From the NCBI GenBank assembly GCA_019237515.1, contig JAFAGX010000171.1:1-14711 (forward strand): a stretch of DNA of 14,711 nt. The letters run 5' to 3'. The translations under genes and the position numbers were made by a program. The notes beneath the pieces were generated by a model. It saw only the letters and a list, made by a program, of their open reading frames with translations. It was not told the origin of the DNA and made no database searches. This DNA comes from Acidobacteriaceae bacterium. GTDB lineage: Bacteria; Acidobacteriota; Terriglobia; Terriglobales; SbA1. Positions 1 to 5,639 of the stretch are shown here, in pieces (within the stretch, counting starts at the first letter, position 1; every line of letters begins with the position of its first letter).

Positions 1-252
1 TGCCTTCACCTTCGAGGCATAATCCACCATGAGACCGTCGAATGTATCAACCTCGACATTGTTGAACTCTTCAGTCAGGATTTCGAGCATGCGGCGGCGT
101 TCCGGCAAAGTGAACAGCGGGCCTTTTTCGGGATTTCGCAGGATGGCAACGATTAATTGGTCGAAAATCTTGCTGCCTCTCGCGACCAGGTCAAGATGAC
201 CGTTAGTGGGAGGATCAAAAGAGCCGGGGTAAATAGCAGTGACTTTTTTCAA
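1..252 (-). CDS. coaD: Phosphopantetheine adenylyltransferase, N-terminal part (partial)
   Basis: Cytoplasmic enzyme of coenzyme A synthesis; it transfers AMP from ATP to 4'-phosphopantetheine to give dephospho-CoA. The 84 visible residues begin [20 protein letters not shown], the nucleotidyltransferase signature with the TNGH form of the (T/H)xGH nucleotide-binding motif, followed by [12 protein letters not shown], typical of the family. The start is TTG (252-250): the codon immediately before it in frame is a TGA stop, so no longer form is possible and TTG is the first available start. The purine-rich AATGAGG just upstream may serve as ribosome binding site. The gene runs off the left edge; the family is usually about 160 residues, so roughly half is present. 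It is divergent from the receiver-like gene at 467. Family identification is firm; only the start codon is inferred. Confidence 0.93.
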   Translation of the reverse strand, partial: MKKVTAIYPGSFDPPTNGHLDLVARGSKIFDQLIVAILRNPEKGPLFTLPERRRMLEILTEEFNNVEVDTFDGLMVDYASKVKA

Positions 253-358
253 TCAGCCTCATTCGAAAGCAGAACTGAGTTCGGCAGAAGATTCTAGTCG
301 CGCGAGGAAGTGAATGGCAATTTCTGTTTACGAATGCCTCAGTGGTGACTTTGGGGAA

Positions 359-374
359 CTGTCCAGCAGGACAG
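359..374. repeat. Short inverted repeat, hairpin candidate 1 of 3
   Basis: CTGTCC and GGACAG form a perfect 6-bp stem around the four-base loop AGCA. It lies in the 214-bp divergent region between coaD and the receiver-like gene. No T-run follows, so it is not an intrinsic terminator for either strand. It could be an operator or an RNA hairpin; this is inference. Confidence 0.4.
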
Positions 375-409
375 GTAACACACTGCAGGTAATGTTCGTT
401 CGATCTGGC

Positions 410-423
410 ACTACAGTGGTAGT
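410..423. repeat. Short inverted repeat, hairpin candidate 2 of 3
   Basis: ACTAC and GTAGT form a perfect 5-bp stem around AGTG. It is the middle of three perfect inverted repeats in the leader of the receiver-like gene. Alone it could be chance; its interest comes from its neighbours. Confidence 0.3.
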
Positions 424-444
424 TCGTTACTTGCTGACCCAATG

Positions 445-461
445 ACAGAGAACTACTCTGT
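445..461 (+). repeat. Inverted repeat directly before the start codon, candidate 3 of 3
   Basis: ACAGAG and CTCTGT form a perfect 6-bp stem around AACTA. The stem ends five bases before the ATG at 467, where a ribosome would bind, and no good Shine-Dalgarno is seen. A hairpin here could limit translation of the receiver-like gene, or the dyad could be an operator. Function is inferred. Confidence 0.4.
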
Positions 462-466
462 AAGCG

Positions 467-955
467 ATGTCACTTCGCTCCCTCGTATTCTCGTCGCGCC
501 CGGAAACAGCCAATCCGCTGCTGCAAGCCTTGCGGGAATTGGATCTGGCGGTTCAGCACTCGACCGAAATCTTCGCTGCGGTACGCGAACTTACCAGCCG
601 GAATTTCGATCTGATTGTGGCCGATCTGGACGAAGGCCCGGAAGCAGAATTTCTGCTAAAAACGGCGAGCGAGCTGCGCATCAACAAGAGTGCGTGTGTG
701 CTCGTCGTGGAGAACAGTGGCGTTTCGCCGACGGGCCCGCATGCCGCAGCTGACCTTCTGCTCAGCAAGCCATTGATACCTGAACAGATCAAATATTCGC
801 TGCTTGGGTGTGATCGCTTCCTGATCGCGTACATGCGAGGAGGTGTCGAGAAAGTTGATACCTCGAAATTGAAGCCAACGGATCCATCGGAAAAACCGCA
901 GATTGCGCCGATGGTAGCGGGTATGAAGCTCCACTTACCAGTACACCGCCAGTAA
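467..955 (+). CDS. Degenerate response-regulator receiver-domain protein
   Basis: A 162-residue soluble protein whose first about 115 residues look like a receiver (CheY-like) fold: a beta strand LRSLVFSS, then FDLIVADLDEG with Asp53 or Asp55 where the phosphoacceptor would be, a hydrophobic strand SACVLVVEN, and SKPL with Lys101-Pro102 in place of the conserved Lys-Pro. The acidic pair after the first strand, needed for magnesium binding, is absent (SRPE instead), so phosphorylation is doubtful and it may be a pseudo-receiver. Residues 116-162 form a short tail with no DNA-binding or enzymatic domain; some related acidobacterial proteins continue into a PilZ domain, which I do not see here. 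The start is ATG 467: a TAA stop lies two codons upstream in frame. It precedes the kinase operon by about 106 bp and may be functionally linked. The receiver assignment is moderate. Confidence 0.75.
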   Translation: MSLRSLVFSSRPETANPLLQALRELDLAVQHSTEIFAAVRELTSRNFDLIVADLDEGPEAEFLLKTASELRINKSACVLVVENSGVSPTGPHAAADLLLSKPLIPEQIKYSLLGCDRFLIAYMRGGVEKVDTSKLKPTDPSEKPQIAPMVAGMKLHLPVHRQ

Positions 956-966
956 TCAGTTCACAA

Positions 967-985
967 CTTTTTACCTCTTTTTACC
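967..985 (+). promoter_or_regulatory. Direct repeat with 10-bp period, candidate response-regulator box
   Basis: CTTTTTACC occurs twice (967-975 and 977-985), start to start 10 bp apart, ending five bases before a TTGACA element. OmpR/PhoB-family regulators typically bind tandem direct repeats with about one helical turn spacing near the -35 region, and the operon downstream encodes such a regulator. Autoregulation is therefore plausible. The repeat is seen; its function is inferred. Confidence 0.4.
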
Positions 986-990
986 CTCAA

Positions 991-1019
991 TTGACACATA
1001 GCTGTCGGGGAATGACTAT
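991..1019 (+). promoter_or_regulatory. Candidate sigma-70 promoter of the kinase-regulator operon
   Basis: A perfect -35 hexamer TTGACA (991-996) is followed after 17 bases by GACTAT (1014-1019), a weak -10 matching the consensus at three of six positions. Transcription would begin near 1026, about 36 bases before the preferred kinase start at 1062. The -35 is convincing, the -10 is not. Confidence 0.4.
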
Positions 1020-1050
1020 GTTGTTTCCAGGCTGATGCGCGGTCCGCATC

Positions 1051-1054
1051 AGGA
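1051..1054 (+). promoter_or_regulatory. Ribosome binding site that decides the kinase start
   Basis: AGGA lies seven bases before ATG 1062, ideal spacing. The upstream in-frame ATG at 1035 has no comparable site at proper distance, so 1062 is preferred. Confidence 0.55.
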
Positions 1055-1061
1055 CGCAATT

Positions 1062-2726
1062 ATGAGTTTGAAGCGGCGAGTAAACGAGCGAACCCGGCTG
1101 ATGTTGACCTTGGAGCTAGCCGTGGTACTGCCGGCCGCCGCGTTGGTATTTCTCGGTGTGGTCCATTTGAAGTCGGTTCAGCGGGACCGTGGCATTCAGG
1201 CTGCGTTTCAGCGCGATTTCAATCAGGTGCTGTTGATTACCGAGAAGCACCTGAACCATCGGGCCTACGAATTGACCGATGAAGTTAGTGATGGATTTCC
1301 CAACTCCGGTTCTGCTTGCTCGGAGACCTTAGATCGCATTCTGGCCGCGCATCCTTACATTGCGCACCTTTTTATCTACGACCCGGCGACCGGCCTCATC
1401 CTCCGAACTCAGCCGGACAGGCTCAAGAACCCGATCTACCGCAGTGAGAACGAATACATGGTTGCAATGTTCAGCGGTTGGATGCAGATCGAATACAAAG
1501 ACATGGTGAAGGAGTTGGAGGCCATGTCGAAAAAAGGCCGACGTCATACCTTTAATGACTGGGTGCCGCGCGGGGACAAAAAAGTTTATGAGTCCGGGCA
1601 GTTTTTTCTTACCGGAGACGCCTCCGGAAAAGGGAAAGTGGTTGCCGGGCTGGTATTCGATGCCGATTACCTGCACGATCAGCTATTCCCCGAAACTCTG
1701 GACACGATGCTGATGCACCAGGAAGAAAAGGGCGAAAAAAACCATGTCGCGATGATGATCCGCGGCAAATATGACATGGCCCCGCTTGTAACTTCTGGAG
1801 GTTGGGATGGCGGAAGTCCGGAGGTGGAGCGCAACCTGGAGGGCGCCTTCTCGGGCCTGACTCTGGGAATCAAAATGCCGGGTACGACACTGGCAGCGCT
1901 GGAGCAACACTTTGTTCGTACCGATTTCATGATTCTCGCGGTGATTTCTCTCCTGCTGGCTGGTGGGATCGTGCTGACTCATCGAAACATTACACGCGAA
2001 ATGGCGCTGGCGCGGTTGAAGTCAGATTTTGTTTCCAACGTTTCGCACGAGCTCAGAACGCCTTTGTCCCTTATCCGTTTGTACGCCGAGACTCTTGAAA
2101 TGGGGCGGTTGAAGTCGCCGGAGAAGTACCAGGAGTATTACTCGATCATTCGCAAAGAGAGTGAACGGTTAACAGCGCTGATCAGCAACATTCTTGATTT
2201 CTCGCGGATTGAAGCTGGTCGCAAGGAATATGACTTCCGCGAAACTGATATGCGGGAATTGGTACACAACACCCTGGAATCCTATCGTTATCAAATTGAG
2301 CAGCACGGGTTCGCGTTTGAAGAGAAGATTGGCCAGGATGTGCCGCCGATGCGCGTCGACCGTGAAGCCATAGCGCGCTCGCTGCTGAACCTGGTGAACA
2401 ACGCTATGAAGTATTCCCAAGATCAGAAATTCATTGGCGTGAACCTGTTTCGGGACAACGGATCCGTGAAGTTGGAGGTCGAGGATCACGGCATCGGAAT
2501 CCCGACCAACGAACAAGCAAAAATCTTTGAGAAGTTTTATCGCGTAGGTGATCCCCTGGTTCATAACACGAAAGGAAGCGGGCTGGGGCTGTCGCTGGTG
2601 CGGCATATCGTTCAAGCCCATGGCGGTGAGGTCGCGGTCGACAGTGCGCCAGGACGCGGTAGTAAGTTCACGATTACTTTGCCGGTGAATGGGCAGGTAA
2701 GTGGAAGTAAAGCGGTTTCCGCCTGA
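1062..2726 (+). CDS. Membrane sensor histidine kinase
   Basis: Inner-membrane sensor kinase of a two-component system, 554 residues from ATG 1062 (563 if ATG 1035 is used). Order: transmembrane segment near residues 13-36, a periplasmic sensor region of about 250 residues, a second transmembrane segment near 289-306, then the kinase core. The H-box NVSHELRTPLSLI gives the phosphoacceptor His329; the ATP-binding domain shows the N-box with Asn447 (LLNLVNNAMKYS), the G1 box DHGIGIP from Asp475, the F box near 489-494 and the G2 box GSGLGLSLV at 505-513. All catalytic motifs are intact. No HAMP domain is obvious between the second membrane segment and the H-box. The sensor region is not a fold I recognise, so the signal is unknown. 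The response regulator begins 15 bp downstream and is the evident partner. Confidence 0.95.
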   Translation: MSLKRRVNERTRLMLTLELAVVLPAAALVFLGVVHLKSVQRDRGIQAAFQRDFNQVLLITEKHLNHRAYELTDEVSDGFPNSGSACSETLDRILAAHPYIAHLFIYDPATGLILRTQPDRLKNPIYRSENEYMVAMFSGWMQIEYKDMVKELEAMSKKGRRHTFNDWVPRGDKKVYESGQFFLTGDASGKGKVVAGLVFDADYLHDQLFPETLDTMLMHQEEKGEKNHVAMMIRGKYDMAPLVTSGGWDGGSPEVERNLEGAFSGLTLGIKMPGTTLAALEQHFVRTDFMILAVISLLLAGGIVLTHRNITREMALARLKSDFVSNVSHELRTPLSLIRLYAETLEMGRLKSPEKYQEYYSIIRKESERLTALISNILDFSRIEAGRKEYDFRETDMRELVHNTLESYRYQIEQHGFAFEEKIGQDVPPMRVDREAIARSLLNLVNNAMKYSQDQKFIGVNLFRDNGSVKLEVEDHGIGIPTNEQAKIFEKFYRVGDPLVHNTKGSGLGLSLVRHIVQAHGGEVAVDSAPGRGSKFTITLPVNGQVSGSKAVSA

Positions 2727-2730
2727 GTTC

Positions 2731-2734
2731 GGAG
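2731..2734 (+). promoter_or_regulatory. Ribosome binding site for the response regulator
   Basis: GGAG sits seven bases before ATG 2742. A TTG two codons upstream (2736) is in frame but overlaps this region too closely, so ATG 2742 is chosen. Confidence 0.6.
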
Positions 2735-2741
2735 ATTGGGT

Positions 2742-3422
2742 ATGACCAAGATCCTGATTGTGGAAGACGAGCCCAACATGGTGGCAGGGTTGCGTGACAA
2801 CTTCGAATTTGAAGGCTACCAGGTCATCAGCTCGCCCGACGGGGTTGCGGGGTTGGAGCGCGCTCTGAGCGAATCCCCGGATCTGGTGATCCTGGATGTG
2901 ATGATGCCACGGATGAGCGGCCTCGACGTTTGCAAGCAGCTGAAAATGAAGAAGCCCGGAATCCCGATCATCATGCTGACGGCGCGTGGGCAAGAGGTCG
3001 ACAAAGTGGTTGGCTTGGAATTGGGCGCCGACGACTATGTCACCAAACCATTTTCGATTCGCGAATTGCTGGCGCGAGTGAAGGCGGTCCTGCGCCGCGC
3101 CGGAACAGCGATCAAGACGCAGGAGAAGTACGCGTTTGGAGAAGTGGAAGTGAATCTCCGGAATTGCCAAGTCTCAAGAAAAGGCAAGTCCATGGATTTT
3201 TCTTCCAAGGAGTTCGAACTGTTGAAGTACTTCCTTCATCATCAAGGCGAGACGCTCAGCCGCGATCGGTTGTTGGAGGAAGTTTGGGGCTACGAGCACT
3301 TTCCGACTACCAGAACCGTGGACGCGCACATCGTCAGATTACGGCAGAAGGTTGAACCCAAGCCAGATGAACCTCGGTTCATCCTGACGGTCCACGGCAC
3401 CGGCTACAAATTTGTGGGGTGA
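2742..3422 (+). CDS. OmpR/PhoB-family response regulator
   Basis: A 226-residue cytoplasmic transcription regulator, the normal length for the family. The receiver domain (about 1-120) starts MTKILIVEDE with the acidic residues Glu8-Asp9, has phosphoacceptor Asp52 in LVILDVMMP, Thr80 in IIMLTARG and Lys102 in VTKPFS, so all receiver active-site residues are present. The winged-helix DNA-binding domain (about 128-226) carries the family hallmarks FSSKEFELLKYF, RTVDAHIVRLRQKVE and the closing VHGTGYKF wing. It lies 15 bp after the sensor kinase and 21 bp before the sigma factor, consistent with one transcript. The direct repeats at 967-985 are a candidate binding site. Resemblance to PhoB is strong at family level, but no phosphate-uptake genes are nearby, so I give no symbol and no regulon. 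Confidence 0.95.
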   Translation: MTKILIVEDEPNMVAGLRDNFEFEGYQVISSPDGVAGLERALSESPDLVILDVMMPRMSGLDVCKQLKMKKPGIPIIMLTARGQEVDKVVGLELGADDYVTKPFSIRELLARVKAVLRRAGTAIKTQEKYAFGEVEVNLRNCQVSRKGKSMDFSSKEFELLKYFLHHQGETLSRDRLLEEVWGYEHFPTTRTVDAHIVRLRQKVEPKPDEPRFILTVHGTGYKFVG

Positions 3423-3430
3423 GTTGTTGC

Positions 3431-3436
3431 GGGGAG
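3431..3436 (+). promoter_or_regulatory. Ribosome binding site that supports the GTG start of the sigma factor
   Basis: GGGGAG ends seven bases before GTG 3444. The nearby ATG at 3437 is in another frame and cannot start this gene. Confidence 0.6.
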
Positions 3437-3443
3437 ATGGCAA

Positions 3444-4073
3444 GTGGAAAACGCGTTACAGCTGCAAGGACAACCACGAGCGAACGCTGTACCGGGTCGC
3501 GTTGATGACACGTTGCTGATCCGGGAGGCGCAGATGGGCAATACGGCTGCGTTCGAAGAATTGGTGCGCCAGTACGATCGGGCAGTGCTTCGATTGGCCG
3601 TGCATCTGACCGGATCTCAGGAAGACGGCCAGGATATTTATCAGGAAGCGTTCCTGCGCGCCTACATCAACCTCGGTAGCTTTCGCTTCGAGTGCTCGTT
3701 CTACACATGGATTTACCGGATTGTGACCAACCTCTGTTTGGATCACCTGCGTAAGAAATCGTCCCGTGTTCGCGATGTGAGCACGACGATCAGTTCGGAT
3801 GGAGAAGAAGAGCAAGTCCTGGATCGTTTGCCCGATCGGCGGGCTGGGACAAGCCCGGAGCGCAGCATGATGAGCCGTGAACTGCGGGCGTTCATTCGCC
3901 GCGCAATGGAACGACTCTCGCCTCGGGAGCGAGTGGTTTTTGAATTGAAGCATTACCACGGGCTGCGGCTGCGCACTGTGGCCGGTATTCTGAATACGAG
4001 CGAAGGAACTATTAAGAACACTCTGTTCCGGGCAACCCACAAACTCCGGACGCAGCTGGCCGAAGTTCGATAG
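3444..4073 (+). CDS. ECF-type RNA polymerase sigma factor (sigma-70 family, group 4)
   Basis: A 209-residue sigma factor that would direct RNA polymerase to a specific promoter set. Region 2 lies near residues 35-103: AAFEELVRQYDRAVLRLA, the DIYQEAFLRAYINL segment and the -10 recognition helix FYTWIYRIVTNLCLDHLRKK. Region 4 lies near 150-204: LSPRERVVFELKHYHGLRL followed by the helix-turn-helix TVAGILNTSEGTIKNTLFRA. The linker between them is acidic (DGEEEQ). There is no region 1.2 or region 3, as expected for the ECF group; the sequence is RpoE-like. It starts with GTG 3444, 21 bp after the regulator stop, and is probably co-transcribed with it. The usual zinc-finger (CxxC) anti-sigma gene is not found directly downstream; an unrelated unknown protein is there instead. 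Confidence 0.93.
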   Translation: MENALQLQGQPRANAVPGRVDDTLLIREAQMGNTAAFEELVRQYDRAVLRLAVHLTGSQEDGQDIYQEAFLRAYINLGSFRFECSFYTWIYRIVTNLCLDHLRKKSSRVRDVSTTISSDGEEEQVLDRLPDRRAGTSPERSMMSRELRAFIRRAMERLSPRERVVFELKHYHGLRLRTVAGILNTSEGTIKNTLFRATHKLRTQLAEVR

Positions 4074-4129
4074 ACAAGGATTCGAAGAACAGGCAGCCAG
4101 TAGCGAACGTTTGGCATCCCAGAGCTACC

Positions 4130-4447
4130 GTGAGCCGCTGGATTGCCTTCGATCGCGACACCGCCGAAGCGATTCGGCAGCTATTCGGCGATGATCCAGC
4201 CGAACTCCGCTCAGGGGATCCGCTGAAGGCTGCTCTCCAGCTTTCGAAACCCTGTGTTGCCATTCTGCCTTCTTCCACGCCAGGCAAGGCTCTTCTGGCC
4301 CACTTTCGTCCCGGAGTGCCGGCGGTTGTGCACCTCAGTTATGAACCCACAGGTTTTCTGGGGCTTAGCGACACTCCCATATTTGAGGAGGAGGTTCAGC
4401 CTGCAGTTCCCAAGAAACATTGGTGGCAGAGGAAGAGGGCCAGCTAG
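4130..4447 (+). CDS. Unknown 105-residue protein in the anti-sigma position
   Basis: I do not recognise this protein. It is soluble: no signal peptide, membrane segment or cysteine cluster (only one Cys, so no zinc finger). It starts SRWIAFDRDTAEAIRQLFGD, has a middle region AALQLSKPCVAILPSS and a basic tail KKHWWQRKRAS. It lies 56 bp after the sigma factor on the same strand and may be in the same transcript. The start is GTG 4130 with only a weak AGAG before it; no other ATG, GTG or TTG in frame lies between the sigma stop and 4130. Support for coding: an open frame across the gap and plausible amino-acid composition. It could be a sigma regulator by position, but nothing in the sequence proves that. 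Confidence 0.6.
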   Translation: MSRWIAFDRDTAEAIRQLFGDDPAELRSGDPLKAALQLSKPCVAILPSSTPGKALLAHFRPGVPAVVHLSYEPTGFLGLSDTPIFEEEVQPAVPKKHWWQRKRAS

Positions 4448-4510
4448 TAGTTGAGCCTTTAGGGGTCGTCATAGGGAGCCTTTTTCCTCATTCTGAATTT
4501 AACTGACTCG

Positions 4511-4519
4511 TGCTATAGT
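4511..4519 (+). promoter_or_regulatory. Extended -10 promoter for the secreted protein gene
   Basis: TGCTATAGT combines the extended-10 TG with TATAGT (4514-4519), matching TATAAT at five of six positions. The best -35 at 17-bp spacing, TTCTGA (4491-4496), is weak, which is usual for extended -10 promoters. Transcription would start near 4526, giving a leader of about 54 bases. Confidence 0.55.
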
Positions 4520-4527
4520 CCGGCTCT

Positions 4528-4543
4528 GCTCGATTATGCGAGC
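4528..4543 (+). repeat. Inverted repeat at the 5' end of the predicted leader
   Basis: GCTCG and CGAGC form a perfect 5-bp stem around ATTATG, starting about two bases after the predicted transcription start. A 5'-terminal hairpin of this kind can protect a messenger from decay; it could also be an operator. Function is inferred. Confidence 0.35.
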
Positions 4544-4579
4544 TATGGGGCGCGCTCCAGTTGTCTCTCAGGAGGCGCC

Positions 4580-5509
4580 ATGCCCCGAAAGCTACCTGTT
4601 CTGACCCTCGCATTCTGCTTTTTCTTCAGTGTGTTTGCACAATCTGCCGCGGCGCGCGACCTTATCCCCGCTGGCACGATTCTGCAATGCACGATCGACG
4701 AACCGAACTTCTCTTCCAAGACTGCGATGGTCGGAGATCCGCTTCTCTGTCATCTGAGTTCGCTCCGATCATTTGGGCATTCCGTTTTTCCACGTGGTGC
4801 CATGCTCAGCGGCCATTTGCAGGATTACAAGGATCCGGGCCATTTTGTAGGAAAGGGTTGGATCCAGCTTGAATTCGATCGCATTATCCTGCCTGGCGCG
4901 CAAGAATTGCCGCTCACGACGAAAATCATTTCCGCACCGCACATGAAGGTTGATAAGCAAGGTGACATTCGCGGGAGAGGGCACCCAACCCGGGATGCGG
5001 TGGAGTGGATGATTCCGCCACTTTGGCCGATAAAAGTGGTGACACTGCCTGCGCGCGGACCATTTCCCACACTCAAAGGTGAGACTCGGGTTTCACTGCG
5101 CCTGATGGAGGACATTGAGCTGCCGTTCCCGACGGCGCGGAATTCGGTTCCTATGCCGCCATGGGCTACTCCGAGCAGTTATGGGTACAGCGGAGCATTA
5201 GCGAGTCCGCAGCCAGTCATTCGACCTTCAACGGTCGTCCAGCCTGCTAGTTACACCCAGCCCGTAGCCGCGACCCCGGTGACCACCTCAGGGTCAGCAC
5301 CACAAATGACCGTCATTGCACTTCGAGGAGGCGCAGCTTATCTGGCCAGGGAGTATTGGATCCAGAATGGCGAGATGCATTGCGTCTCGGCGACTGGAGC
5401 TGAGCAATCTCTTCCATTGGAGAAGATTGATATAGGCGAAACTGTGCGCGTGAACCAGGAACGAAACGTCGATTTTGTCCTGCAATCGCGCGACGTCATC
5501 GAGCAGTGA
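4580..5509 (+). CDS. Secreted/periplasmic protein of unknown function
   Basis: A 309-residue exported protein. The N-terminus is a clear Sec signal: basic MPRK, hydrophobic LPVLTLAFCFFFSVF, then AQSAAA with likely cleavage after residue 25. A beta-rich domain follows (about 28-182, beginning LIPAGTILQCTID), then a Pro/Ala/Ser-rich linker (about 185-240), then a small C-terminal domain (241-306) with REYWIQNGEMHCVS and LEKIDIGETVRVN. I believe the last domain resembles one found at the end of other acidobacterial exported proteins with YW...LHYV and TVxxN motifs, from memory and unproven. The first domain faintly recalls TrbI/VirB10-type AGT-x-L starts, but no conjugation genes are near. AGGAGG (4570-4575) lies four bases before ATG 4580, slightly close. 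The gene has its own promoter and terminator, so it is a single-gene unit. Confidence 0.85.
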   Translation: MPRKLPVLTLAFCFFFSVFAQSAAARDLIPAGTILQCTIDEPNFSSKTAMVGDPLLCHLSSLRSFGHSVFPRGAMLSGHLQDYKDPGHFVGKGWIQLEFDRIILPGAQELPLTTKIISAPHMKVDKQGDIRGRGHPTRDAVEWMIPPLWPIKVVTLPARGPFPTLKGETRVSLRLMEDIELPFPTARNSVPMPPWATPSSYGYSGALASPQPVIRPSTVVQPASYTQPVAATPVTTSGSAPQMTVIALRGGAAYLAREYWIQNGEMHCVSATGAEQSLPLEKIDIGETVRVNQERNVDFVLQSRDVIEQ

Positions 5510-5544
5510 CAGATCTTTACAGTTAGTTGCGTATTTTTTCGAAT

Positions 5545-5577
5545 ACATGGGACGGGTGAAGCCCGTCCCATGTTTTT
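5545..5577 (+). terminator. Rho-independent terminator
   Basis: A perfect stem of ACATGGGACGGG with CCCGTCCCATGT (12 bp) around the loop TGAAG is followed at once by a T-run (to 5577). It lies 36 bases after the stop of the secreted-protein gene and before the MFS gene. On the minus strand no T-run follows directly, so it acts for plus-strand transcripts. Confidence 0.92.
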
Positions 5578-5639
5578 GCCACACAGAAGACAACTAACGC
5601 CCTTCGAATTGACATCCGATTCGTTTCTTGTTTTCCGTG

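Noticed and set aside
442..753. Open frame from ATG 442 overlapping the receiver-like gene
   Set aside because: Its product is Arg/Ser/Gly-rich without fold signals, while the 467 frame has a coherent receiver pattern.
2169..3170. Long minus-strand open frame across the kinase-regulator junction (333 codons)
   Set aside because: It lies antisense to two genes with every catalytic motif intact, and its composition (His/Gln-rich) is that of a shadow frame.
4580..5509. Secreted protein as a TrbI/VirB10 conjugation component
   Set aside because: Only a short AGT-type resemblance is visible; there is no membrane anchor of the VirB10 type and no conjugation gene nearby.
5609..5614. TTGACA before the MFS gene as its promoter
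   Set aside because: At 16-18 bp spacing there is no credible -10 (TTTCCG or similar), so I do not annotate a promoter.
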